Below are positions 15,807 to 24,586 of a DNA stretch of 64,000 nt, in pieces (the first letter of the stretch is position 1; each line of letters opens with the position of its first letter). The DNA is from Proteiniclasticum sp043951855 (GTDB taxonomy: Bacteria; Bacillota; Clostridia; Clostridiales; Clostridiaceae). Position numbers and translations under genes: made by a program. The stretch covers positions 1 through 64,000 of the forward strand of contig NZ_JBINJW010000002.1 of assembly GCF_043951855.1 (NCBI RefSeq), in the 5' to 3' direction. The notes under the pieces were generated by a model, which worked only from the letters and a program-made list of their open reading frames with translations, did no database searches and had not been told where the DNA came from.

Positions 15807-16331
15807 CTATTCCTCCCACTCTAGCAGTATATTTTTAATTTTTTCTATAACTTTCTTATCTTTGTCTCTGTTCAAGAGTATAATCTGCACTATTTTTTTT
15901 ACTATATCAGGTCCAGTCAAATTCTTGTCTTTAGGCTTACTACTCTCACCAACGTTCATCGTTTCTTCTTTCAAACAGTTAAGATAATTCAGCCAAAGGA
16001 GTTGAATCTCGAATTGCGTCTGTAGTGTCTTCAATTCAAGTGCCCTTTTTATATTTTCTTCTATAATTTCTAGATCGCTCTCCAACTCCTCTTCAATTTT
16101 AACCTGCATAGCTGTAGGTGTCTGAACATCAATTTGGGACAACTCATTTTTCTTAAATAATTTTAGTTCCTTCATTAATTTTTTCCAATCGTCGTCAGAA
16201 AGATTTTTTGCTTTAACAATTGCCCGATTAACTTTACCTGACCTTGAAGTATCTTGATGTGGGTCTATCTCATCAATAAAATACTCCAACCCTGCATGAC
16301 ATTCGTTACTTTTCCATGATTTTTTTATCAT
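15807..16331 (-). CDS. Helical unknown protein, first gene of the accessory cassette
   Basis: A 174-residue protein, start at 16331 after AAGGAGG. It is mostly charged helix (DDDWKKLMKELKLFKK, EEELESDLEIIEENIKRALELKTLQTQFEIQ), so coiled-coil formation is likely. No known domain was recognised. A strong promoter lies about 60 bases upstream. As a phage accessory gene (moron) it may be expressed in the lysogen. Confidence 0.6.
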   Translation of the reverse strand: MIKKSWKSNECHAGLEYFIDEIDPHQDTSRSGKVNRAIVKAKNLSDDDWKKLMKELKLFKKNELSQIDVQTPTAMQVKIEEELESDLEIIEENIKRALELKTLQTQFEIQLLWLNYLNCLKEETMNVGESSKPKDKNLTGPDIVKKIVQIILLNRDKDKKVIEKIKNILLEWEE

Positions 16332-16393
16332 TGAATATTCCTCCTTACAATGGGTTAGTTTAAGTTTTCTCATAAACACTTTATCTAACTATT

Positions 16394-16422
16394 ATTTTAA
16401 GTTATAACTAGTTAGTTGTCAA
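16394..16422 (-). promoter_or_regulatory. Strong promoter of the accessory cassette
   Basis: Minus strand: TTGACA (16417-16422), 17-base spacer, TAAAAT (16394-16399). The spacer includes the 10-bp palindrome TAACTAGTTA (16405-16414), a possible operator. An independent promoter here, inside the late direction of the phage, is typical of a moron. Confidence 0.75.
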
Positions 16423-16522
16423 TTACCTTTTTTAACTTTGTTAAATTACTTTAAATTAAAGCTTATCAATATACTCCCAAAGAGCAAAATTAATATTTTT
16501 ATCTTTCACACAATTTTTTATA

Positions 16523-16561
16523 AAAAAAATGCCCAAGGAAGTTTTAAACCTCCAAGGGCAT
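16523..16561 (-). terminator. Late-operon terminator, copy 2 of the 39-base repeat
   Basis: Same 39 bases as 14453-14491, located 6 bases after the amidase stop codon. It ends the tail/lysis operon on the minus strand with a run of eight T. Confidence 0.8.
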
Positions 16562-16566
16562 CATGC

Positions 16567-17511
16567 TTAGTTAGGGATTTTCAGTTTTTGACCGGTATAA
16601 ATAATCGTTGATTTTAAATTGTTCAGTTTAACAATCTCTGTGTATCTTGTGCCGCTACCGAGTAGCTTGGCTGCAATTGCCCAGAGAGAATCACCTTTAA
16701 CTACCGTATACTCTTTGTAAGTTGGTGAAGAGGTGCTACCGGTGGGATATACAATCATACCATCGTTGTTGAAAACATAATAACCTGGGTTCTTATCAAC
16801 CTGTGCCTTTGCATTGGAAAGGATACGATATGCCCCAAGCTGTGATTTCGCATCTGCCCAAGTCTTTCTAACGCGGTAATAGCCTGTAGTCAGCTTTTCA
16901 GGATAGGTTGTATTTTCAGAGCCCCCAGCAGGTGGTTCATCTGCTGAAAGTAACTTTTTAACCTCTATTCTAAAAGTGTCCATGCTCTTACCATGTCTTG
17001 AAAACCAATGTCTTGGATCAGCATGATTGGATGCAATCCCTCGTTGATACCCCTCATAGTGGCCGATAATCGTACCGTCAGCCATCGGGTCGAGTTTATA
17101 CTCCTTACAAAGGTATGCACATAGCTCCACCGCTTCTTTATAGACCGCATTAAAATACGAGGCATCGGTCAAACCGTCCTCGCAGATTTCAAAGCCAATA
17201 TGTGTGTTATTTGCATCGCCTCCAGCATGCCAACCTCTATGATTCCATGGTAGAGTTTGATAAGTTGCAATGGAGCCATCTTTAAGTTTCCCTATAAAGG
17301 CATGGACACAAACCTGTCTTCCATCTGGTCTGTCTTGATTCCAATGATTATTATATTGATTTACTCCTAACAGACCATCATCCGGTCCAACATATCTGCG
17401 TAAATTTGGATTGTTCGCTCCGGTGCTATGAACCATGATGCCTTTTGGTGTAATCTTTCTGCCTGCCTTGTAGCAAGCATTCTCTGTAAAAATAAGCTTT
17501 CTGAGATTCAT
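16567..17511 (-). CDS. Endolysin: N-acetylmuramoyl-L-alanine amidase with LysM
   Basis: A 314-residue endolysin. The Amidase_2 domain (about 20-180) has KGIMVHSTG with zinc ligand His28, WHAGGDANNTHIGFEICED, and the distal IIGHYEGY...NHADPRHW ligand region. A linker with a SPOR-like or CW7-like segment (about 210-265) leads to a C-terminal LysM repeat (YTVVKGDSLWAIAAKLLG...LKIPN) for peptidoglycan binding. It hydrolyses the muramoyl-alanine bond to lyse the host. It starts at the stop of the holin gene. Confidence 0.92.
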   Translation of the reverse strand: MNLRKLIFTENACYKAGRKITPKGIMVHSTGANNPNLRRYVGPDDGLLGVNQYNNHWNQDRPDGRQVCVHAFIGKLKDGSIATYQTLPWNHRGWHAGGDANNTHIGFEICEDGLTDASYFNAVYKEAVELCAYLCKEYKLDPMADGTIIGHYEGYQRGIASNHADPRHWFSRHGKSMDTFRIEVKKLLSADEPPAGGSENTTYPEKLTTGYYRVRKTWADAKSQLGAYRILSNAKAQVDKNPGYYVFNNDGMIVYPTGSTSSPTYKEYTVVKGDSLWAIAAKLLGSGTRYTEIVKLNNLKSTIIYTGQKLKIPN

Positions 17512-17918
17512 TATTGCTCTCCTCCTTTGTTATGCAGCTGAGCAAGAATATCCTTTAATTTTTCTGGTATCGGTAATCCTAAGCGCCCTGCATTTTCCAA
17601 CATGGAAACCCCTTCATTGGAGCAATAGAAAAAGATGATGGCGGTTCGGAGCATGCTACCGTCTCCTATAAGGTTCGTGTCGATAATATGGCCGATTCCA
17701 ACCATTACAAAAATAAGCACCTTCTTAAAAATGCCTCGAAAACCGACTTCGCTGGATAGTTTTTTGTAGGCAATGGCGCACATGACACCAGTGATATAAT
17801 CAGCCACCATCAATGTAACTAATGCATATAAAAACCCATCAAACCCTCCTAAAAACCATCCCAAGAATCCGCCTAATGCAGTTAGTGCCACTTGTACCCA
17901 GTTCCAAATTTCCTTCAT
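17511..17918 (-). CDS. Phage holin (toxin secretion / lysis holin family)
   Basis: A 135-residue membrane protein, start at 17918 after AGGAGGTAAAAGTC. It has hydrophobic stretches at about 5-40 (VALTALGGFLGWFLGG), LVTLMVADYITGVMCAI and VLIFVMVGIGHIIDT, plus the conserved NEGVSMLENAGRLGLPIPEKL tail typical of this holin family. It makes the membrane lesion that releases the amidase encoded next. Confidence 0.9.
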   Translation of the reverse strand: MKEIWNWVQVALTALGGFLGWFLGGFDGFLYALVTLMVADYITGVMCAIAYKKLSSEVGFRGIFKKVLIFVMVGIGHIIDTNLIGDGSMLRTAIIFFYCSNEGVSMLENAGRLGLPIPEKLKDILAQLHNKGGEQ

Positions 17919-17948
17919 GACTTTTACCTCCTTCATGATTTTGAATAT

Positions 17949-17983
17949 ATAAAAAGAGTGCCTGCATCTTCGCAAACACTCTT
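17949..17983 (-). terminator. Terminator between the GH18 tail gene and the holin
   Basis: AAGAGTG (17954-17960) pairs with CACTCTT (17977-17983). On the minus strand TTTTTATAT follows. It would separate tail and lysis transcription or attenuate lysis genes. Confidence 0.6.
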
Positions 17984-18004
17984 GGATCGTTATAATTGAT
18001 TCGT

Positions 18005-20476
18005 TTATATTTGTTTAGGCAGTGCCTCCCATAATCTCATGTCCTCCTGTCCTAAAGACCAAATGGCAATTCCTCTAAGTTTCCACCGATATGCTGCTTC
18101 ATTTGCCCAATAAACAAGGCTGTCTACGTCCTGGTAATAAAGAATTGAAAAACCATCAGCATCTCCAAGAAATAGGCGAGAGATCCAAACATTGATATCC
18201 TTAGGCACGACTTTTACTGAATAATCATTTCCGCATACAAGTGGCAAGACTCCTGAGTGAAAGAAATCATAATCCATAGAGATGTCTTGGCTTCTTGTTG
18301 AAGACTCCTCCACATCACTATTTACAGCGAATACCTGAAACTCATTATCCCAAGTCACACCAGTCCTTGAAAGCCTTCCATACTCTACGGTCGTTCCTCC
18401 TGGAAATATCGCATCAAACCTTTCATACGGTTCATAGACCCAAGCATCTCCCAACCTTAATAGTTCACAAAGAATGCGACCATCAGAACGAACCCCTGCA
18501 TAACCTCCTGAAAACCCATTAAGGGTTGCAGTAAATCGAAGAGTATTACTTGCCCCTGAATAGACCCTTACCGAGTTACCTCTAATCCTCATTTCAATAG
18601 TGTACATCCTCGGATTGGAACGAAGATTTGCCTCTGTTGTTTTTATAATCTCAGTGGCAGTACTACCTAGTAGGGAAGAACCTTTATAAAGCTCGATGCG
18701 TTGCGTATTGAAATTAAGACAGCAAAATACATCCCCGCAAAATACCCCCGCTCGGCCATTTCCTTCCGGTGTAAATGCTATTCTTGCTCGTAAATGAACA
18801 TCTGAAAAACCTGTGTAATTCCATGCCAACTCTCCTGATCCATCAAGCTGTGAGTAGGGACGACTAGTTGTTTGATTAGGATTTCTCCACACCTGCCACT
18901 GTCCACTTAAAGCTGTCCAATAACTAGATGGTAAGGGGTTGTCATCCCTAAAGTCTTCATACCAAACTAGTGCAGAGTCTGCTTTTCGACGTAGCACCTC
19001 TGTGGTTAGCTTAAATCCTCGATCCGGTTCAGCCATCACTCCGTTAACATCTTTAAACATTCGTGGTGATAACATAAATTCTGCCTCTCCTGCAGAAGGA
19101 CTCTCATAGAAATTAGAGCATACACGAAATCCATAAAACTGCACACCTGGTACTAGCGCACTGACGCTGATTGTGTGCGTGCCGGCTGAAAGATATACAC
19201 CCGAAGACAAGGAAAGCCAGCAAGTTGTGCGCCAATATGGCCACCATAGTCTATTCTCACTAAAAGTAGAACTTACACCATCCAAAGCAACATGAATACC
19301 ATTCTTATCCCAAAAGGGAAAAGAGATACGGAAAGCAACATCATAAACACCGGCAGTAGCTATTTCAAATTCATATTCTGCTTCGCCTTCTTCTCCAAGG
19401 GTTACCATTTGAGTAGAAACGGACACGTTCCCAGTATGGCTATCTGGACTTCCTCCAGTCCGGTCTACATAGATTGTGCCAAACTCAGTTCTTTGCTGTT
19501 TACTATAAGCTGTCAAATATCTGCGCCTGTTATAGGTTTCTCCAATTAACGGATACGTTCTTGAAACCGCATCCCACCCTTCCATGTAGTCATACACCTG
19601 CGGTAAAGCCCAAGGAACCTTATCGTAATCATCCCAATACGCAATGATAGGAATACGAGGTTGGGGAGGAGCATCATTTGTGAAGTTATAGACTCCAGTC
19701 ATCCAGTTTTGGGCTGCATAATAGGTGTTGGAAATTCCTCGGTAGGTAATGCCTAGATTCGCAGGAGAATCGTGTATCCTCCAGTTCCAACCATAAGCAG
19801 GCAGTCCAAAGAACACTTTTTCAGGAGTCATTACGCGAGCCGCATAATCATAGGTCCCTTCCAGCCAATTCCTAGGGGATACAGGTCCCGGTGCAGAACC
19901 CGCCCAAGCCATGCCATAACTCATGATTGCTGCTGTATCGCAGTAGGGATCTAAATCTTCATAAACACACCAGTTTTCACCACCAACGGAGCCTTGTACC
20001 CCTGTCATGCCGGGTAAGCAAATATTCACGAGTTTAGATGGATTGTATGCTTTAACCGTATTATAGATATCTTGAAAGAGAGCATTGGCCGCATCCTTAT
20101 TTTCATAGCCACCACCACGCTCTAAGTCTATATCCACTCCAGCGCACCAAGGGTATTTATTCATAATACGAATAATCTCAGTAAGGAATTTATCCTTCGC
20201 GCCGTTTGTATTATTTCTAAGGGCTGTAAAAATGGATGCTGTACCATGATTCATGATTGTAAGCAGCCACTTGATATGTGGCCATCGGTTGATGTAAGTA
20301 AGCATGCTGGAGATGCTTGTACCTGTTTCTGTTATTGTTCCGGTAATATCTACTTCAAAGGTAAAAATCCCTACGGTATCCAAGCGATCACCATAATCAC
20401 GTAAGGCTTGGTACATACGAGCATTGCCCATGAAACTCCAAACCATGCACCGCTTTCCTTTTAAATAATCTCTCAT
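18005..20476 (-). CDS. Tail-associated GH18-type glycosidase with a large internal insertion
   Basis: An 823-residue phage tail protein. The N-terminus is a glycoside hydrolase 18 barrel: GVDIDLE near residues 133-139 matches the DxDxE catalytic motif, and AAIMSYGMAW and FGLPAYGWNW follow. A carbohydrate-binding-like region (about 330-440) and a concanavalin/LamG-like region (about 500-650) come next. The last part (LYYQDVDSLVYWANEAAYRWKLRGIAIWSLGQED) looks like the final strand and helix of the same barrel, implying a big insertion. A probable glycan hydrolase at the tail tip, aiding entry through the cell wall (inference). Confidence 0.8.
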   Translation of the reverse strand: MRDYLKGKRCMVWSFMGNARMYQALRDYGDRLDTVGIFTFEVDITGTITETGTSISSMLTYINRWPHIKWLLTIMNHGTASIFTALRNNTNGAKDKFLTEIIRIMNKYPWCAGVDIDLERGGGYENKDAANALFQDIYNTVKAYNPSKLVNICLPGMTGVQGSVGGENWCVYEDLDPYCDTAAIMSYGMAWAGSAPGPVSPRNWLEGTYDYAARVMTPEKVFFGLPAYGWNWRIHDSPANLGITYRGISNTYYAAQNWMTGVYNFTNDAPPQPRIPIIAYWDDYDKVPWALPQVYDYMEGWDAVSRTYPLIGETYNRRRYLTAYSKQQRTEFGTIYVDRTGGSPDSHTGNVSVSTQMVTLGEEGEAEYEFEIATAGVYDVAFRISFPFWDKNGIHVALDGVSSTFSENRLWWPYWRTTCWLSLSSGVYLSAGTHTISVSALVPGVQFYGFRVCSNFYESPSAGEAEFMLSPRMFKDVNGVMAEPDRGFKLTTEVLRRKADSALVWYEDFRDDNPLPSSYWTALSGQWQVWRNPNQTTSRPYSQLDGSGELAWNYTGFSDVHLRARIAFTPEGNGRAGVFCGDVFCCLNFNTQRIELYKGSSLLGSTATEIIKTTEANLRSNPRMYTIEMRIRGNSVRVYSGASNTLRFTATLNGFSGGYAGVRSDGRILCELLRLGDAWVYEPYERFDAIFPGGTTVEYGRLSRTGVTWDNEFQVFAVNSDVEESSTRSQDISMDYDFFHSGVLPLVCGNDYSVKVVPKDINVWISRLFLGDADGFSILYYQDVDSLVYWANEAAYRWKLRGIAIWSLGQEDMRLWEALPKQI

Positions 20477-21063
20477 GGGCGTTCACTTCCTTCCTGCATT
20501 TCTTGAAACTCGAATAATACCCTGGCAGATTTTCTATCTTCTAACTTCACCACATGCTTACTATCACTAGCTGCGGTGTATTGAAAAAAGCCCTCTTTTT
20601 CAGAAGGGCTCCCATTTTTCAAACACTGCCTGGTAGAGGCTAAAAGAGAAAGTGTGTCTCCTGGGTTTATGGAATCTTTAAACTTAACCTTATGTGCTCC
20701 AGCTCCTTGAGATAACTCAATACCTCCTGCTTGCATACCCTGTATCGGGTAAATGTGACAATCAAGACCAGCTGAGGTTTTACCAAGATTAAAGAGAATG
20801 ATTGTTTCACTACTACGAACCACTCCGTTATAAAAACGAACAGGCACAATGCTATTATTCTGCCTAAATTTCTGGAGCATGGTTTCTGTATTGATTGTGT
20901 AACCCGTCAAGCGGTCTCCTTCTTGTGCCTGAATGTCGGTAAAATAAACCGTACCGGTGCAGTCTTCTAAAAGTAATTTTACAGTTATACTAACAACACG
21001 CTTTTCTTCTTTGCAATGAATCGTCTCCGCAAATCTAGTAAAAGAAACTGACAATATCACCAC
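20473..21063 (-). CDS. Tail structural protein with DCTG-type domain
   Basis: A 196-residue protein. The N-terminal domain contains LLLEDCTGTVYFTDIQAQEGDRLTGYTI; the C-terminal region is beta-rich (GAHKVKFKDSINPGDTLSLLAS). The N-terminal domain is repeated in the next gene upstream, so the two are paralogues. It overlaps the GH18 gene by 4 bases and directly follows the 64-residue gene, all within the tail-tip region. Probably a minor tail or baseplate component. Confidence 0.65.
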   Translation of the reverse strand: MVILSVSFTRFAETIHCKEEKRVVSITVKLLLEDCTGTVYFTDIQAQEGDRLTGYTINTETMLQKFRQNNSIVPVRFYNGVVRSSETIILFNLGKTSAGLDCHIYPIQGMQAGGIELSQGAGAHKVKFKDSINPGDTLSLLASTRQCLKNGSPSEKEGFFQYTAASDSKHVVKLEDRKSARVLFEFQEMQEGSERP

Positions 21064-21258
21064 CTACCCATCTAGTGTCCATTTAATTTCTGATACATGG
21101 GGAGTCCAGCCTGTAGCAATTGAGCCTCCTTGTAAAAGCATATCAGTAAAGAACACTGCGCCTGTGCAATCAGAAACATATATACGAATGGTTAGAGCCT
21201 TTATCTTACTAAACCCTCGCGGTGAGATGACATGAGCTGTATGGAAAAAATAAGCCAT
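21064..21258 (-). CDS. Small tail protein, DCTG-domain paralogue
   Basis: A 64-residue protein consisting of little more than the DCTG domain: IRIYVSDCTGAVFFTDMLLQGGSIATGWTPH. It aligns with the start of the 196-residue protein encoded immediately downstream. The stop and next start are adjacent. Probably a tail component; function otherwise unknown. Confidence 0.65.
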   Translation of the reverse strand: MAYFFHTAHVISPRGFSKIKALTIRIYVSDCTGAVFFTDMLLQGGSIATGWTPHVSEIKWTLDG

Positions 21259-21272
21259 AGCACCACTCCTTC

Positions 21273-23795
21273 CTAAAAGAGATCAATAAACCTGGTTTCG
21301 GTTGTACCATCCTCGTATTCAATCATAACTTCAATTCCGACTTGCCCATTAGGGCCTTTTTGAAGATTCTCTGATGCAATCTGAGCTGAGAAGGTGTAAC
21401 TCCTCCTGCTTGCTGGATAAATAGTTTGAGATAGACTTTTTGTCATGCCTAAAACCCCATCAGCTTTAAAGGAAGCATCTCCTGAGACACCATTGTTTGG
21501 ATCAACATCAAACCCTAAATTGAGCCAGTAGGTGATTCCGTCATCGGCTCTTGAGTTTCTTAGATGGTTAAAGGGGACTAAATCTTTTACTTCCTGACGG
21601 TCAAGGACATCGGCTGAGGATAAAATATCGGCAGCTTTATCCCACCCAGCAGATGCATCCCCTAATTCTCTTAATGTGGTAGATAGCTCCAGTACTGTTT
21701 TCCATGGCTCTTGTAGATTGTACTGCCTGCGCACCACACGAGTTTTTACTGACAGATTTAAGTCTTTATCATCCACGGTGACGATGTCACCTAAATTCCA
21801 AGCTTCATGTTCATAACCTGTCAGCACGGATAAATCCATAGCTGAAAGAACATAGGAAATTCTAGGCTTTGAATATTGAGCTAATCGCATATTAGCAAAC
21901 TCGAGCATCTGATAAGGATTGCTAAAGGATGAGGCATCAAGGGTTGCCACTCTTACTTCTGATGAGTAACTGTAGTCCTCCACATATTCTTTATTGCCAT
22001 TAATAGAGGCAAATGTCATCCCATCTTTTCCATATGCATAAAGTCGAGTGATTAAGCTTCTTGTATCTACTACCCTTTGTATGCTTTTCATGTTTTTTCT
22101 ATAGCAGAATAAAGCTCCACTGTCTGTGCCACCAAATGTCAAAAGATGCACCAACCTATTGGCACTATCAAATATTAAATCTCCACCATGAATGTTCTGT
22201 GTGGCTCGAAGAATTGATAGCGTGTTTTTCTCGGTAGATTGCCATGTTCTCCTTGTACTTACCGTTACGTTCCCTAAAGCCCACCCTGTACCAAACAGGG
22301 CATAATGCATAGGAGCCTCTGGTGTTTCAGCGACAAAATCCATCGGCTCTTTTGCCGCGCTGAAGGAAAGATCATAAAAGGTGGCTTCCGCATACACTTG
22401 TGTAATCACTCGTCCATCAGAAGTTTTCTCATCTGTCGTGGTTCGAATTCGGTACACATCATTTACAATCTGAACTTGTTTCTCATTATCTAGGGACTCT
22501 CGCTTGGGATCGTGAAATGGCAACTTAAATTCCAAGATATCAGCCCCGTTTACCTCACTGGTTACAATGATGTCAAAGGCATTTTCTAACACCGCTTCCC
22601 ACGCACCGTTGGTATCCAAGACAACGGGTCTTGCAAATCCAAGCCTCTCATAAGGTGGTTTCGGAATATCATGAAGCTGTATTTCTATAAGCTTAGGTGT
22701 TCTTGTTGTATCTTGAGTGGTCAAAGTAATTCGATAACGAATATAAGCTCTATTCGGTGACTGAAGTTCTCCGCTGGGTCCCACTGACTGCCACTGTGTC
22801 CAACTGACTAAATCATCAGAGGTGGAGGTTTCAACAAGGGAGATGGCAGTTACTCCTGCTGTGTATTCGCTGGTAACTGATACTCTTCCTGTTCCTGCAA
22901 GACTACAGGCAACTGCGGTTGTATAAAGCTGACCATTTTGAGCATAAACACCACTTGTTGCCTTCAGCATAACAGTACCCGGTTCCGTTAGGGCATCTAC
23001 ATCAGCGGTACTGTCACCACCATTTGCCAAGATAGAAGATTTGAAGTAGGAAATAAGCTCCTCCATGGTAAGCTCAGAATTCTTTTCATAAAACCAATCA
23101 TCAAATCCGCCCGCATAATAATAAGTATCAGCCAGCATTCCCATGACAATATTGGCAACACAATTTTGATTCAAATCTCCCGTAAAAGTTCTAAGGGGCG
23201 ATTGCCAAACAGCACCATCACTTCGGTCACAGACCAAATTTTGTACTCTTTTGCTATTTACTTCAATAATGGACGCTATAAAATACCAACCATTATTCCT
23301 AAGCGTAATACTTGGTGTTTCCGTTTGATCATAAATCAGCGAACCCGATGCATTGTAAAGCATTAGTCTTAATCTTCCTTGGTATAAGGAAACATAGAAA
23401 ATCGGCTGTCCTGGTCCATGTCTGGTATTAAAGATGGGAATAAAATTTTGACCAATAGAATAAGTTGTCGGGTTAATCCATCCACCCACTACGATTTTTT
23501 CTCCTAAATCACTAAAAAAACTACCGTCATTGGTAGCCACTAAATGGGTTCTTTCACTTGTAGGGTTGACAATGTTTTGCCTGAAAAATCTTCCAAGTCT
23601 ACCTAAGACCAAACTAGCTGAAGTTCCTGACCATCCGGAAACAAAGAAGTTTCTGTTATTGCCTGACGCATCGAAAAGCATGGTGTTTCCATCTGGCGCT
23701 GATTCATTAAATCTCCAAAGTCCAACGGTCTGATCACTTACTGGAAACTCGCCTGTGAAATCTGTTTGCACTGTTAAAATCGACTTAATGGCCAC
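21273..23795 (-). CDS. Tail-associated protein: LamG-like domain fused to prophage tail domain
   Basis: An 840-residue protein, GTG start after GGAGGTGATAAG. The first 240 residues form a concanavalin/LamG-like domain (TVGLWRFNE...GGWINPTTY...AGGFDDWFYEKNSELTMEELISYF). The middle (about 375-720) matches the prophage endopeptidase-tail/Gp37-like fold: RPVVLDTNGAWEAVLENAFDIIVTSEVNGADILEFKLPF and WNLGDIVTVDD. The C-terminus may bind carbohydrate. It follows Dit in the position of Tal/tail-tip proteins and probably contributes to host recognition. Confidence 0.8.
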   Translation of the reverse strand: MAIKSILTVQTDFTGEFPVSDQTVGLWRFNESAPDGNTMLFDASGNNRNFFVSGWSGTSASLVLGRLGRFFRQNIVNPTSERTHLVATNDGSFFSDLGEKIVVGGWINPTTYSIGQNFIPIFNTRHGPGQPIFYVSLYQGRLRLMLYNASGSLIYDQTETPSITLRNNGWYFIASIIEVNSKRVQNLVCDRSDGAVWQSPLRTFTGDLNQNCVANIVMGMLADTYYYAGGFDDWFYEKNSELTMEELISYFKSSILANGGDSTADVDALTEPGTVMLKATSGVYAQNGQLYTTAVACSLAGTGRVSVTSEYTAGVTAISLVETSTSDDLVSWTQWQSVGPSGELQSPNRAYIRYRITLTTQDTTRTPKLIEIQLHDIPKPPYERLGFARPVVLDTNGAWEAVLENAFDIIVTSEVNGADILEFKLPFHDPKRESLDNEKQVQIVNDVYRIRTTTDEKTSDGRVITQVYAEATFYDLSFSAAKEPMDFVAETPEAPMHYALFGTGWALGNVTVSTRRTWQSTEKNTLSILRATQNIHGGDLIFDSANRLVHLLTFGGTDSGALFCYRKNMKSIQRVVDTRSLITRLYAYGKDGMTFASINGNKEYVEDYSYSSEVRVATLDASSFSNPYQMLEFANMRLAQYSKPRISYVLSAMDLSVLTGYEHEAWNLGDIVTVDDKDLNLSVKTRVVRRQYNLQEPWKTVLELSTTLRELGDASAGWDKAADILSSADVLDRQEVKDLVPFNHLRNSRADDGITYWLNLGFDVDPNNGVSGDASFKADGVLGMTKSLSQTIYPASRRSYTFSAQIASENLQKGPNGQVGIEVMIEYEDGTTETRFIDLF

Positions 23796-23799
23796 CTTA

Positions 23800-24573
23800 T
23801 CACCTCCATCTGCTCTTAGCCAGAATCCTTAATTCAGAAAATGTTGCTCCCGCCACAGTGACTGCTATTTCATTATCTCCCTTATGAAGAACAGGAAAAT
23901 TCAGCTCATCCAAGCCTGGTAAACCATTTCTCAATGTGTTTCCGTTTGTATCAGTTATTTTGGCTGTCACTAGTCCACTGTCAATGACAAGAACTTCATC
24001 TGCTGTCAAAGCTCCAACAACTCGTAATTCTTCACCATTTGTTGTAATCGAGATATAGGTAGAGGATGAACTGTTAATTGTACCCTTTAGTTGATAAACG
24101 GGTTCTGAGTCAGCATTTCCGGTTAATCTTTCAATCTCATGGTTGCCTTCACTGGAAATTGTAAATTGCTCATCAGTCAAAGCATAAGCATGAGGATCTG
24201 GGCAGATAAACTTAAGATCAAATGCCCCTGCCGTTCTAAGTAGCCTCTCACAATCCACCTGCTCAGTAAGACGGGCATAAAAGTAACGATCTGGAATATC
24301 ATCCAATACAAGTTGTTTCAAACCATTCATGGGATTTAGCCATTCTGCTAAACCATCCAATACATCTACTAGATCAGCAAAACTTTTTTGTGGGTATACA
24401 TTACAATTAACGATGATGATTCGCTCTGAGCTGTCACAACCAAAATCGGCAACACCCGCTTTACCCGGCACCATTTCATAGGAGTTTCTAAGAGCGGGCG
24501 ATGCCTGCCAGCTTGTGAGTCTTGCTTTTATCTTCATGTTCTTTGAACTAATGCCGTTATAAATAAATCCCAT
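23800..24573 (-). CDS. Distal tail protein (Dit-like)
   Basis: A 257-residue phage tail family protein. The N-terminal part (GFIYNGISSKNMKIKARLTSWQASPALRNSYEMVPGKAGVADFG) is the ring-forming Dit domain; PDPHAYALTDEQF marks the start of the C-terminal galectin-like domain. It links the tail tube end to the tail-tip complex. It lies between tape measure and tail-tip genes, the normal place. Confidence 0.88.
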   Translation of the reverse strand: MGFIYNGISSKNMKIKARLTSWQASPALRNSYEMVPGKAGVADFGCDSSERIIIVNCNVYPQKSFADLVDVLDGLAEWLNPMNGLKQLVLDDIPDRYFYARLTEQVDCERLLRTAGAFDLKFICPDPHAYALTDEQFTISSEGNHEIERLTGNADSEPVYQLKGTINSSSSTYISITTNGEELRVVGALTADEVLVIDSGLVTAKITDTNGNTLRNGLPGLDELNFPVLHKGDNEIAVTVAGATFSELRILAKSRWR

Positions 24574-24586
24574 ACATCGCCCTCCT

